Part shown: positions 51,461 to 58,698 of the stretch, one piece after another | Numbering within the stretch: position 1 is the first letter of the stretch | How the letters are laid out: each line of letters begins with the position of its first letter | NCBI RefSeq assembly: GCF_963678195.1 | Contig: NZ_OY782759.1 | Coordinates: 1,116,001 to 1,180,000, forward strand | Direction: 5' to 3' | DNA: 64,000 nucleotides | From: an uncultured Hyphomonas sp. | Lineage (GTDB): Bacteria; Pseudomonadota; Alphaproteobacteria; Caulobacterales; Hyphomonadaceae | The notes under the pieces: model-generated | The model's database searches: none | What the model was told of the DNA's origin: nothing | Seen by the model: the letters and a program-made list of their open reading frames with translations, nothing else | Translations under genes and position numbers: made by a program

Positions 51461-51495
51461 AACGCCCTCCCTGTCACAGGGAGGGCGTTTTGATT
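51461..51495 (+). terminator. Rho-independent terminator of phyR
   Basis: A perfect 13-base-pair hairpin AACGCCCTCCCTG/CAGGGAGGGCGTT with a three-base loop, followed by TTTGATTTT. Located 21 bases after the phyR stop, between it and the convergent small membrane gene. Confidence 0.88.
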
Positions 51496-51514
51496 TTGCG
51501 GATCAGTGTCGAGC

Positions 51515-51655
51515 CTAGATGGCCTGTAGCAGCATAACCGCGCCAATGCCCAGAATGGCGATGAGCGTACCGGCAGTCAGAACCCAGACCAGGCCCACAC
51601 GCTCGCCCTGGCGGGCTTCTTTGGGCGTCAGGTCAGTATCTTGTTGCGTCTGCAT
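51515..51655 (-). CDS. 46-residue membrane peptide, likely EcfG regulon
   Basis: MQTQQDTDLTPKEARQGERVG then a single hydrophobic helix LVWVLTAGTLIAILGIGAVMLL and a short end QAI. ATG at 51655 has a strong AAAGGAG ribosome site at the right distance. An exact EcfG promoter stands 22 bases upstream on the minus strand (51678-51702). Peptides of this shape are easily missed; the Pro-Lys-Glu-Ala-Arg-Gln-Gly block before the helix is typical of a family of tiny alphaproteobacterial membrane proteins whose function is unknown. Confidence 0.8.
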   Translation of the reverse strand: MQTQQDTDLTPKEARQGERVGLVWVLTAGTLIAILGIGAVMLLQAI

Positions 51656-51677
51656 GATAATCTCCTTTCGCTACATC

Positions 51678-51702
51678 AACGCGATCGAAGAACGCCAGTT
51701 CC
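51678..51702 (-). promoter_or_regulatory. EcfG-type promoter (GGAAC-16-CGTT), minus strand
   Basis: Minus-strand GGAAC at 51702-51698, 16-base spacer, CGTT at 51681-51678. Drives the 46-residue membrane peptide. Paired back-to-back with the plus-strand promoter at 51751, 49 bases away. Confidence 0.82.
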
Positions 51703-51750
51703 ATGTTTTTCACCTATGTTTGGGAAGAAAAATTAAATTTGGGACATTAT

Positions 51751-51775
51751 GGAACCGTGTGGCCGAGTGTCCGTT
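51751..51775 (+). promoter_or_regulatory. EcfG-type promoter (GGAAC-16-CGTT)
   Basis: GGAAC at 51751, 16-base spacer, CGTT at 51772; the ElaB/YqjD-like ATG follows 32 bases later. Should transcribe 51807, 52123 and probably 52608. Confidence 0.82.
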
Positions 51776-51806
51776 GGTCATGCAGCGAAACAGAAAGGAA
51801 TAAGAC

Positions 51807-52118
51807 ATGAGCACGGTCACGAAAGAAAAACAGGCTGCCGCAAATGATGCCGGCCTGCAGGATGACCTCAATGCGCTTAAGGAAGACATGGCTACCTTGC
51901 GCAAAGACCTTCAGTCGACCTTTGGGAGCCTGAAGGGGTTTGCCGAGTCCAAGGCCAATGATGGTGTCAGCAAGGGCAAGGACTTTGCTGCCGATGCAGG
52001 CGAGCAGATCAAGTCGGCCCGTATCGACCTTCAGTCCCAGATCCGCGAAAAGCCGATGGCGGCCGTTGGCCTGGCATTTGGTGCCGGTCTTTTGATTGCT
52101 CTGCTCGGACGGAAATAA
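51807..52118 (+). CDS. DUF883 (ElaB/YqjD-like) stress membrane protein
   Basis: 103 residues: a soluble helical region (DDLNALKEDMATLRKDLQSTFGSLKGFAESKAND) followed by REKPMAAVGLAFGAGLLIALLGRK, the C-terminal membrane anchor of the ElaB/YqjD family (DUF883). In E. coli such tail-anchored proteins attach ribosomes to the inner membrane in stationary phase. Good ribosome site AAAGGAAT. First gene of a likely three-gene operon after an exact EcfG promoter. Confidence 0.88.
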   Translation: MSTVTKEKQAAANDAGLQDDLNALKEDMATLRKDLQSTFGSLKGFAESKANDGVSKGKDFAADAGEQIKSARIDLQSQIREKPMAAVGLAFGAGLLIALLGRK

Positions 52119-52122
52119 TATC

Positions 52123-52521
52123 GTGGACGAAACCAAACTCCGCTTCTTTGCAGCCACCGTCGGTGTCCTTCTGGGGCTCGGCGGTGTGCTGGCCTTGTTC
52201 GCCGCCGCGACAATCGCGCTCGCCGAGGTCATGGGGCTGGCGGCAGCGGCGTTCACAGTCGCCGGCGTCGGCCTGTTGCTGGCGGTGGCCTGCCTGATGT
52301 TTTTCCTGCAGCCTTTCCGGTCCATGGAAGAGGAGGTCGACGAAGTGGAGGATGCCACTGCCGACGCCCTGGCAGATCTTCCTATTGATGCGCTCCGCAG
52401 CTTTGTTGAGCGGCGCCCGCTGACGACCACGGCGCTGGCCATGGTGCTCGGCTATTCCGTCGTCAAAGACCCGCAAACGGCGCAGCGTCATGCCGAGCGC
52501 TTCTTCATGTCCATGCTGTAG
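52123..52521 (+). CDS. YqjE-like phage-holin-family membrane protein
   Basis: 132 residues with two adjacent hydrophobic helices (FFAATVGVLLGLGGVLALFAAATIALAE, AAFTVAGVGLLLAVACLMFFL) and a cytoplasmic tail EEVDEVEDATADALADLP... This is the putative actinobacterial-holin-X/YqjE family, commonly encoded directly after a YqjD-like gene, as here (four bases apart). GTG at 52123 was chosen because it directly follows the upstream stop; the frame upstream overlaps that gene. Confidence 0.8.
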   Translation: MDETKLRFFAATVGVLLGLGGVLALFAAATIALAEVMGLAAAAFTVAGVGLLLAVACLMFFLQPFRSMEEEVDEVEDATADALADLPIDALRSFVERRPLTTTALAMVLGYSVVKDPQTAQRHAERFFMSML

Positions 52522-52607
52522 TAAATACGGCAGGTCTGCTGCCTGGGCGATTGTGACTGGTGAAGGGCGGGGGCGACATTTTTGGCGACGCACCCTACAT
52601 AATAGGC

Positions 52608-53258
52608 ATGCGCGTACCTCTCATGATCCTGTCAGCACTCGGTGCCGGTCTTGTGGCCGGACGCAAGCTGCTCGGCAAGGAGATCAGCGGCCGGAAAAAC
52701 AAGGCCATCGAGGCGGCTGTCGAGGAGGCGCGCCACCGGATCCGTGCGGACACGATGTTGTTTGTCTCACGCAGTTTCCGGCGGTTTGCCATCGCCACTG
52801 GCATCAAGCTCCTGATCCTGCTGTGGCTCTGGGGGCTGCACCATTTCGCGGGCATGCCTCGGCCGGTGTTTGCCACGATCACCGTGATCACACTCGCAGT
52901 CTTCATGATCCGCGACCTCTGGATCAATTATCCCGCCATCAAGCTGACGCTCACAGAGCTGCACCGTCACGGGTGGCACCCGAAACGCGCGCTGAGTGAG
53001 ACAATCGCGGCCCGCGTCTTCGAAGAAGTGCTGCTGGAGGCGGGAAACCAGAAACAGACGCGCACAGGCGCCATCATGCTGATGCTGGCCGGTGAAGACC
53101 GCAGCCAGATGCATCATGACGTTGCCACAGCGGTTGCAGACATCGCCCGCGAGACAAGCTGGGACGATATCCGGCCCTATGTCATTTCTGCTGTTTTACG
53201 GATCGGGACGCTGGCCCTGATCTACAGCGCCAGCGTCTGGATCCTGGTGCACTACTGA
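52608..53258 (+). CDS. Membrane protein of unknown function
   Basis: 216 residues. Segments: possible helix near the start (LMILSALGAGLVAGRKLL), two central helices (FAIATGIKLLILLWLWGL and VFATITVITLAVFMIRDLWINY) and one at the end (AVLRIGTLALIYSASVWILVHY). The region in between is charged and helical (RALSETIAARVFEEVLLEAG). No family recognised. It follows the YqjE-like gene by 86 bases and may belong to the same EcfG operon. ATG at 52608 (MRVPL) is preferred to a GTG at 52560. Its stop abuts that of the phytase gene (TGATCA). Confidence 0.6.
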   Translation: MRVPLMILSALGAGLVAGRKLLGKEISGRKNKAIEAAVEEARHRIRADTMLFVSRSFRRFAIATGIKLLILLWLWGLHHFAGMPRPVFATITVITLAVFMIRDLWINYPAIKLTLTELHRHGWHPKRALSETIAARVFEEVLLEAGNQKQTRTGAIMLMLAGEDRSQMHHDVATAVADIARETSWDDIRPYVISAVLRIGTLALIYSASVWILVHY

Positions 53259-54281
53259 TCAGTCGAGATCGAGCGCTTCGGAAATCGCGGTCCAGTCGAC
53301 CATCTTGAAGTTCTGATTGAGCTCGGAGACCGGGTTGGCATCATCCTGCACAACCAATAGTCCGCCGGGAAGGCCCGGTAGTGGCGCGGAGGTAATGTCG
53401 AGACCGTCCGTGTGGGTCACACCGCCGATGCCGGTGACCTCATTGTCGACAATGGAGAATACGCCGCGCGGGGCAAAGGGCGGAGCGCGGTCGTAAACGA
53501 CATAGCGGTCAGCCTCCTGTGCCGAGACCACCAGGTAGCCCGACTGGGCATCGTCACCGAGCCACAGGCTCATGCCTTCGACATCCTCGACCAGTCCATT
53601 GGCCGCGGCAATCGTGTCCACAACGAGCGGGTCAGCCGTCTCGTCCTTCAGGTCCACGGCCCACACGCCGAACGCTTCTTCGCCGACGAACAGGCGTTCA
53701 TTGGCGTCATCGAACACGCAGCCTTCCAGCTTTGACGGCAGTTTCACTACACGGTCCAGTGATGGCGTGAGCTTGTTCACCGTCTCCCAGGTGGCCGACC
53801 AGAGCTGGACTGTGCCGTCCTTGTAGGTCACCGCGGCGCGATAGGTCTCGCCGGTCAGGCCAGCACAGATGCCATAGGGCTCGTCCTTGCCGGTCGGGGA
53901 GTCGCCGATGTGGGACACTGTCAGGGTTTGCGGATTGATATCGAACCAGGAGATCACATTGTGCGAGTCGTTGGAGGCGATGGCGGTATTGCCCCGCAGG
54001 TCGACATTGTTGACCTGGCCGACGGGCAGTTCCTGGAGTTCGCCGCCGTCGAGGGCGTAGACATAAACGCCTTCATCCTTGTTGGTGCCGAGGATCAGCG
54101 AGCTGGCCGGATCGGCCGTGTTGACCCAGATAGCCGGATCATCTGCGAGGTCGCCTTCACCGTTCATCGGCGCGGTTTCGTTCATGGGGACGACAGTGGC
54201 GATCTCACCGGAATAAGGCGGCGGGGTCGTGGCGCAGGCTGCAATCGGCAGCAACGCGGCGATCAAGTAGGTGGATTTCAT
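53259..54281 (-). CDS. Beta-propeller phytase (3-phytase family) lipoprotein
   Basis: 340 residues with a lipoprotein signal (LLPIAACAT). The N-terminal phytase block is clear: GEGDLADDPAIWVNTADPASSLILGTNKDEGVYVYALDGGEL, followed by blades with NNVDLR and DEPYGICAG, LEGCVFDDANERLFVGEEAFGVWAV. This is the calcium-dependent BPP family, removing phosphates from inositol hexakisphosphate at neutral pH, at the cell surface or periplasm. It follows the TonB receptor (54369) in the same direction, a known receptor-phytase pairing in aquatic Alphaproteobacteria. Confidence 0.92.
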   Translation of the reverse strand: MKSTYLIAALLPIAACATTPPPYSGEIATVVPMNETAPMNGEGDLADDPAIWVNTADPASSLILGTNKDEGVYVYALDGGELQELPVGQVNNVDLRGNTAIASNDSHNVISWFDINPQTLTVSHIGDSPTGKDEPYGICAGLTGETYRAAVTYKDGTVQLWSATWETVNKLTPSLDRVVKLPSKLEGCVFDDANERLFVGEEAFGVWAVDLKDETADPLVVDTIAAANGLVEDVEGMSLWLGDDAQSGYLVVSAQEADRYVVYDRAPPFAPRGVFSIVDNEVTGIGGVTHTDGLDITSAPLPGLPGGLLVVQDDANPVSELNQNFKMVDWTAISEALDLD

Positions 54282-54368
54282 TGAACAATATCCTGATCTT
54301 GTGTGACCGGGCCGGAATCCGCATGGCGAATCCCGGCCCCCTTGAGTCTGATTATTAGCGGAGGCCGA

Positions 54369-57167
54369 TCAGTATGTCAGCCGCACGCCGAACACGCTGG
54401 TCCAGCCGAACTCGTCATACTGCGACAGGCGGCGCTCGCTGCCATGGTAGTAGTATTCCGGTTCGTCGGTGAGGTTCTTGCCTTCGACATAGACCTGAAC
54501 ATGGTCGTTCAGCTCATACTTGGCAGAAGCTTCAACCGACAGGTGGCCGTCCGTGTAGCGGTCGATGTTCTCGCCGAACAGTTCGTCCAGATAGTCGCCG
54601 CGATAGTTCGCCGACACGCGCAGGTCCCATGGGCCCTTGTCGTAGGCGAGGGCCACGTTCCACACCACATCATTCTGCTTCAGAAGTGGAACTTCACGAG
54701 TGCCGCGCGGGTCTTCCTCATTCGGGATCCGTGCCTGGGATTCGACCAGGGTCAGGTTGCCGGAGAGGAGGAAGCCGTCGAGGCTTTCATTGATGAAGCC
54801 AAGGCCCTGAACATAGTTGAATTCCACGCCGCGAACATAGGACTGGTCAACGTTGATGTAGGTCGAGACTTCTTCGAGGTTCGCCACGTAGGACGCAGGC
54901 AGGAAGGAAAGGTCGACCTCGCCCGGAAGCTGGTCGATCTCATAGGTTGCCGGGAAGATCGCATTGTCGATCGATTTGTAGAAGACACCCGCCGACAGAA
55001 CAGCCAGCTTCGTCGGATAGTATTCAATCGACAGGTCGTAGTTGTCGGCTTCGTAGGGCTTCAGGTTCGGGTTGCCCATCTCCAACTCATCGCGGTCATC
55101 GTTGAACAGGGCGATCGGTGCCATGTCGCCGAAGGCAGGGCGCACCACAGCGCCATAATAAGCGGCGCGGGCAAACAGATTGTCCGAAAGCGCATACTTC
55201 AGGTTCACGCTCGGCAGGATGTTCTGGTAGTCGTCCGAATAGTTGCGCGTCAGCACATTGTTCGGGTCATCTTCTTCCGCGAAGATATAGCCGGTGGAGT
55301 CGACGCTGGTGCCTTCGAAACGCAGACCGGCCACAACCGTGACATTGTCGATCTCGAACGTCCCCATGCCGTAAAGCGCCAGGATCTGTTCGTCGATTGT
55401 GTAGTCGCCGGCGATGGTTTCGACATTGGTGTCGTCTTCGTTCAGATCGTCGGCCGTGACGACCGAGCGCAGGCCATAGGTCAGCCCGGCATCCGGCCAA
55501 TTGAACATCGGATTGTTCATCCGCCAGCCGGAAATTGCGGCATTCGGGCGGATATAGTCGGTCATCAGAACATCGTCGATTTCATACACGTCGAGGTTCT
55601 GGTCCCGGACTTTTTCACGGTCGCGAAGCTTGACGCCGCCTTTCCAGGTGACCGGAATGTCGCCGATCACACTGTCGCGGGAGATGTCCAGCTTGCCGGA
55701 CCATTCGGTGTCTTCGTTCGTGGTGTATTCGCGCTCGAAGGCGTCCATTTCATAGGAGGACGGGTCGAGCAGGAAATCGAAGCCAGGACCCGACAGGCGC
55801 GGCTTTTTCGGGTCGGACAGATCGAACTGCAGGATGCCGTCGCCCTCCAGATCGTCGGAGCGGAACGTGACGTCGTGATTGTTGGAATCGTCTTCTTCCG
55901 CATAGGCGTAGGAGACTTCGTAGTCGAATTGCCACGGGCCTTTGAACGTGTTGCCGCCGAGTGCGTAGGTCTGGATCGTCCGGACCTCTTCACGTTTCCG
56001 GGCTTCCGCATCGGCTTCGGCATAGTCGAACGCGAAGCCGTTATCGGTAACGGTCGGATCTTCCTCGTCGAGGCTGCGGAATTCCCATTTGTTGCGGACT
56101 TCGTCGTCGGTGTACTGGTTATAGAGCGTCCGCAGGTAAAGCTCGGTGTTTTCAGAGGCTTTGAAGTCGATGTTTGCGACCAGGCCGATACGCTCACGGG
56201 TCAGGTCGTACCAGCGCATTTCGTAATCATCGTCCGGGACGATTGCGTCGACGTCCTTGTTAAAGCCCCAGCCGCCGGTCTCGTTGTTATGTGCCTGGAT
56301 ACGGCGGTCCTGATAGTTGGCGGACACAGCGACGCCGAGACGGTCGCCGAACGTGTTGGAATAGGTGAGCGTCGCCTTCGGCGAGACTTCTTCCGTGATC
56401 TCGTTATAGGCGCCTTCCAGCTTGGCGCGGACGAACTGGCCGTCGCGGTCGAAGGCAGAGATCGTTTTCATGTTGATGATGCCGCCGAGCGTGTCGGCGT
56501 CGACATCCGGCGTCAGCGATTTCTGAACTTCAATCCCGTCCAGCAGGTCGGATGGCACGCCATCCAGAAGCACGCCGCGGCGGTCTTCCGGGGACGGGGT
56601 GCGCACACCGTTGATCGAGGAGGCGATCAGGTCGGTGTTGAGACCGCGGATGGAGACGTAGCGGCCTTCGCCCTGGTCGTTCTCGATGGAAAGGCCCGGC
56701 ACGCGGGAGAGCGAGTCGGCGACCGTTGTGTCAGGGAAGTTGCCGAGGCCGTCGGAGTCGATCACGGAGATGATCGCATTCGAGGCGCGCTGCTGGTTGA
56801 TGGCGCCAGCCTGGGCGGCGGTGGAGCCGACCACGAGGACGTTGTCCATATAGCGCGTGTCGCTGCCGACGGTGAAGTTCACAGTGGCCGAGCCGGAGAG
56901 CGAGACGTCGGAGGTGACCTTGTCTGCGCCGATATAGGATACCGACAGCGTGTAGTCGCCGGCCGGGATGTTGGTGAAGCGGTAGTCGCCATAGCGGTCG
57001 GAAGCGGCGGTGCGGCCGAGTTCTTCAATGGTGACGATGGCGCCCTGCAGCGGCGCTTCGCCGGAGGCGTCAGTCACCTGACCGGTGATGATGTCGGCGG
57101 AAGCCACCTGGATAAGCCCGGCGGAGGCAACCCCGAGCGCGAGTAGTGAACGATAAGATTTTGGCAT
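54369..57167 (-). CDS. TonB-dependent receptor with CarboxypepD-like N-domain
   Basis: 932 residues. Signal peptide (LLALGVASAGLIQVASA), an N-terminal carboxypeptidase-regulatory beta-sandwich (~24-110; IITGQVTDASGEAPLQGAIVTIEELGR), plug (ISVIDSDGLGNFPDTTVADSLSRVPG, YVSIRGLNTDLIASSINGVRTPSPEDRRGVLLDGVPSDLLDGIEV, SLTPDVDADTLGGIINM) and a large barrel ending in FGVRLTY. It is of the family found with carbohydrate and phytate genes. The adjacent phytase suggests uptake of phytate or lower inositol phosphates (inference). Confidence 0.9.
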   Translation of the reverse strand: MPKSYRSLLALGVASAGLIQVASADIITGQVTDASGEAPLQGAIVTIEELGRTAASDRYGDYRFTNIPAGDYTLSVSYIGADKVTSDVSLSGSATVNFTVGSDTRYMDNVLVVGSTAAQAGAINQQRASNAIISVIDSDGLGNFPDTTVADSLSRVPGLSIENDQGEGRYVSIRGLNTDLIASSINGVRTPSPEDRRGVLLDGVPSDLLDGIEVQKSLTPDVDADTLGGIINMKTISAFDRDGQFVRAKLEGAYNEITEEVSPKATLTYSNTFGDRLGVAVSANYQDRRIQAHNNETGGWGFNKDVDAIVPDDDYEMRWYDLTRERIGLVANIDFKASENTELYLRTLYNQYTDDEVRNKWEFRSLDEEDPTVTDNGFAFDYAEADAEARKREEVRTIQTYALGGNTFKGPWQFDYEVSYAYAEEDDSNNHDVTFRSDDLEGDGILQFDLSDPKKPRLSGPGFDFLLDPSSYEMDAFEREYTTNEDTEWSGKLDISRDSVIGDIPVTWKGGVKLRDREKVRDQNLDVYEIDDVLMTDYIRPNAAISGWRMNNPMFNWPDAGLTYGLRSVVTADDLNEDDTNVETIAGDYTIDEQILALYGMGTFEIDNVTVVAGLRFEGTSVDSTGYIFAEEDDPNNVLTRNYSDDYQNILPSVNLKYALSDNLFARAAYYGAVVRPAFGDMAPIALFNDDRDELEMGNPNLKPYEADNYDLSIEYYPTKLAVLSAGVFYKSIDNAIFPATYEIDQLPGEVDLSFLPASYVANLEEVSTYINVDQSYVRGVEFNYVQGLGFINESLDGFLLSGNLTLVESQARIPNEEDPRGTREVPLLKQNDVVWNVALAYDKGPWDLRVSANYRGDYLDELFGENIDRYTDGHLSVEASAKYELNDHVQVYVEGKNLTDEPEYYYHGSERRLSQYDEFGWTSVFGVRLTY

Positions 57168-57393
57168 GACAGACCCCTCTGTTCGGTGAACCGAAGCGGC
57201 CTTCCCACAGTTTCTTGACGGGCCTGTATCGGTTTTGTCACCGTTGTGTGACGCGCTCAGGTTGCCGGAGCTGGGGCGGCCAAAAAGACGCTTTTGGCCC
57301 GGCTGTGCGTCTTTCCGGCAACAGGCCGGACTCGGGGATACTGAAATATGGATGACGTTTTTGACGCAGGCGGTTGGTCTCTTGGAATCTAAT

Positions 57394-57420
57394 AATTTAC
57401 ACTTATGTAAAGTGTAAATT
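57394..57420. promoter_or_regulatory. Perfect 27-bp palindrome, likely operator of the ArsR regulator
   Basis: Eleven-base arms AATTTACACTT and AAGTGTAAATT flank a five-base centre (ATGTA). It lies 21 bases before the ATG of the ArsR-family repressor and the persulfide operon. Such AT-rich perfect palindromes are typical for SmtB/ArsR proteins, including BigR/SqrR. Confidence 0.8.
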
Positions 57421-57441
57421 GAGACCGGAGAGATCGACGAG

Positions 57442-57792
57442 ATGATCAGGGACAGTGAGAATATGGAGCCGCTGGTGACCGAAGCCACAGGCCTGCTCAA
57501 ATCCCTCAGCCACCCGGACCGGCTGATGATCTGCTGCCAGTTGCGCGGCGGGGAAATGGCGGTTTCGGAGCTGGAGGCTGACCTCGGCATCCCGCAACCG
57601 CGCCTGTCGCGGGAACTCGCCAAGCTGCGTGAGGAGGGCGTCCTGACCGCCCGCCGGGATGCGCGGCAGGTTTTCTACACACTTTCAGACACGCGCGCGC
57701 ATGCGATGGTGGATGCCATTTGCTCAGTCATGCTGGGCAGGCAGGCCGATCCGGATGTGCGCATGACCCAGACAGCCAAAGCCAGACATTAA
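57442..57792 (+). CDS. ArsR-family repressor, BigR/SqrR-like
   Basis: 116 residues. Winged HTH of the SmtB/ArsR family: LLKSLSHPDRLMICCQL and LGIPQPRLSRELAKLREEGVLTARRDARQVFYTL. No metal-binding CxC motif is present. Cysteines at 31/32 and 94 fall near the pair used by persulfide-sensing BigR and SqrR, so it likely senses reactive sulfur and releases the operator at 57394. It is followed after 12 bases by the ETHE1-type dioxygenase, the classical BigR partner. Confidence 0.85.
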   Translation: MIRDSENMEPLVTEATGLLKSLSHPDRLMICCQLRGGEMAVSELEADLGIPQPRLSRELAKLREEGVLTARRDARQVFYTLSDTRAHAMVDAICSVMLGRQADPDVRMTQTAKARH

Positions 57793-57804
57793 GGAGCCCC
57801 CGCG

Positions 57805-58671
57805 ATGACACATCCCGTTGTGACCGCTTTCTTCGACGAACCCACTTTCACGGTGAGCTATGTCGTTGCCGACCCGGAGACCAAGGCCTGCGCCGTGGTC
57901 GATTCGGTGCTGGATTTCGATCCGGCGTCCGGCCGCACGAATACCGAGTCCGCCGATGAGATCATTGAGTTCATTCAGAAAAATGACCTCAAGGTGGCGT
58001 GGATCCTGGAGACCCACGTCCATGCCGACCATTTGTCGGCCGCGCCATATATCCAGGAAAAGCTGGGTGGCAAGATCGCCATCGGCGCCGAGATCCGCAC
58101 CGTGCAGGACACGTTCGGCAAGATCTTCAATGAAGGCACCCGCTTCCAGCGCGACGGCAGCCAGTTCGACAAGCTGATGGTGGACGGCGACACATTCCGC
58201 ATCGGGAACATCGAAGCCCATGCCCTGCACACGCCCGGCCACACGCCAGCCTGCATGACCTATGTCGCCGGCGACGCGGCATTTGTGGGCGATACCATGT
58301 TCATGCCGGACTATGGCACCGCCCGGGCAGACTTTCCCGGCGGAGACGCCCGGACGCTGTTCCGTTCGATCAAGAAAGTCCTCAGCCTGCCGCCCGAAAC
58401 CCGCCTGTTCATGTGCCATGACTACAAGGCGCCGGGCCGGGACGAGTACAAGTGGGAAACCACGGTCGCCGAGGAGCGGGCGAACAATGTTCACGTCCAT
58501 GACGGAGTGACCGAGGACGAGTTCGTCGCCATGCGCGAGGCGCGGGACGCGACGCTGGACATGCCGCGGCTGATTCTGCCTTCGATCCAGATCAATATGC
58601 GCGCCGGCCAGATGCCGGAGCCGGACGATAATGGCACCAGCTATCTGAGAATTCCGCTGAACGCTCTATAG
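57805..58671 (+). CDS. ETHE1/Blh-type persulfide dioxygenase (MBL fold)
   Basis: 288 residues. The metallo-beta-lactamase iron site: THVHADHLSAAPYI (HxHxDH), HTPGHTPAC, GDTMFMPDYGTARADFPGGDA with a metal Asp, and the last ligand in LFMCHDY. These enzymes use Fe(II) and O2 to oxidise glutathione persulfide to sulfite. The gene is in a BigR-like repressor operon, matching the bigR-blh sulfide-detoxification locus of other bacteria. No rhodanese domain is attached. Confidence 0.9.
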   Translation: MTHPVVTAFFDEPTFTVSYVVADPETKACAVVDSVLDFDPASGRTNTESADEIIEFIQKNDLKVAWILETHVHADHLSAAPYIQEKLGGKIAIGAEIRTVQDTFGKIFNEGTRFQRDGSQFDKLMVDGDTFRIGNIEAHALHTPGHTPACMTYVAGDAAFVGDTMFMPDYGTARADFPGGDARTLFRSIKKVLSLPPETRLFMCHDYKAPGRDEYKWETTVAEERANNVHVHDGVTEDEFVAMREARDATLDMPRLILPSIQINMRAGQMPEPDDNGTSYLRIPLNAL

Positions 58672-58698
58672 TGCCGGAAAAAGCCGGGAGCTGAACGC

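Noticed and set aside
54303-57146. A 947-codon open frame on the plus strand.
   Set aside because: Antisense shadow of the TonB receptor at 54369-57167; no recognisable domain.
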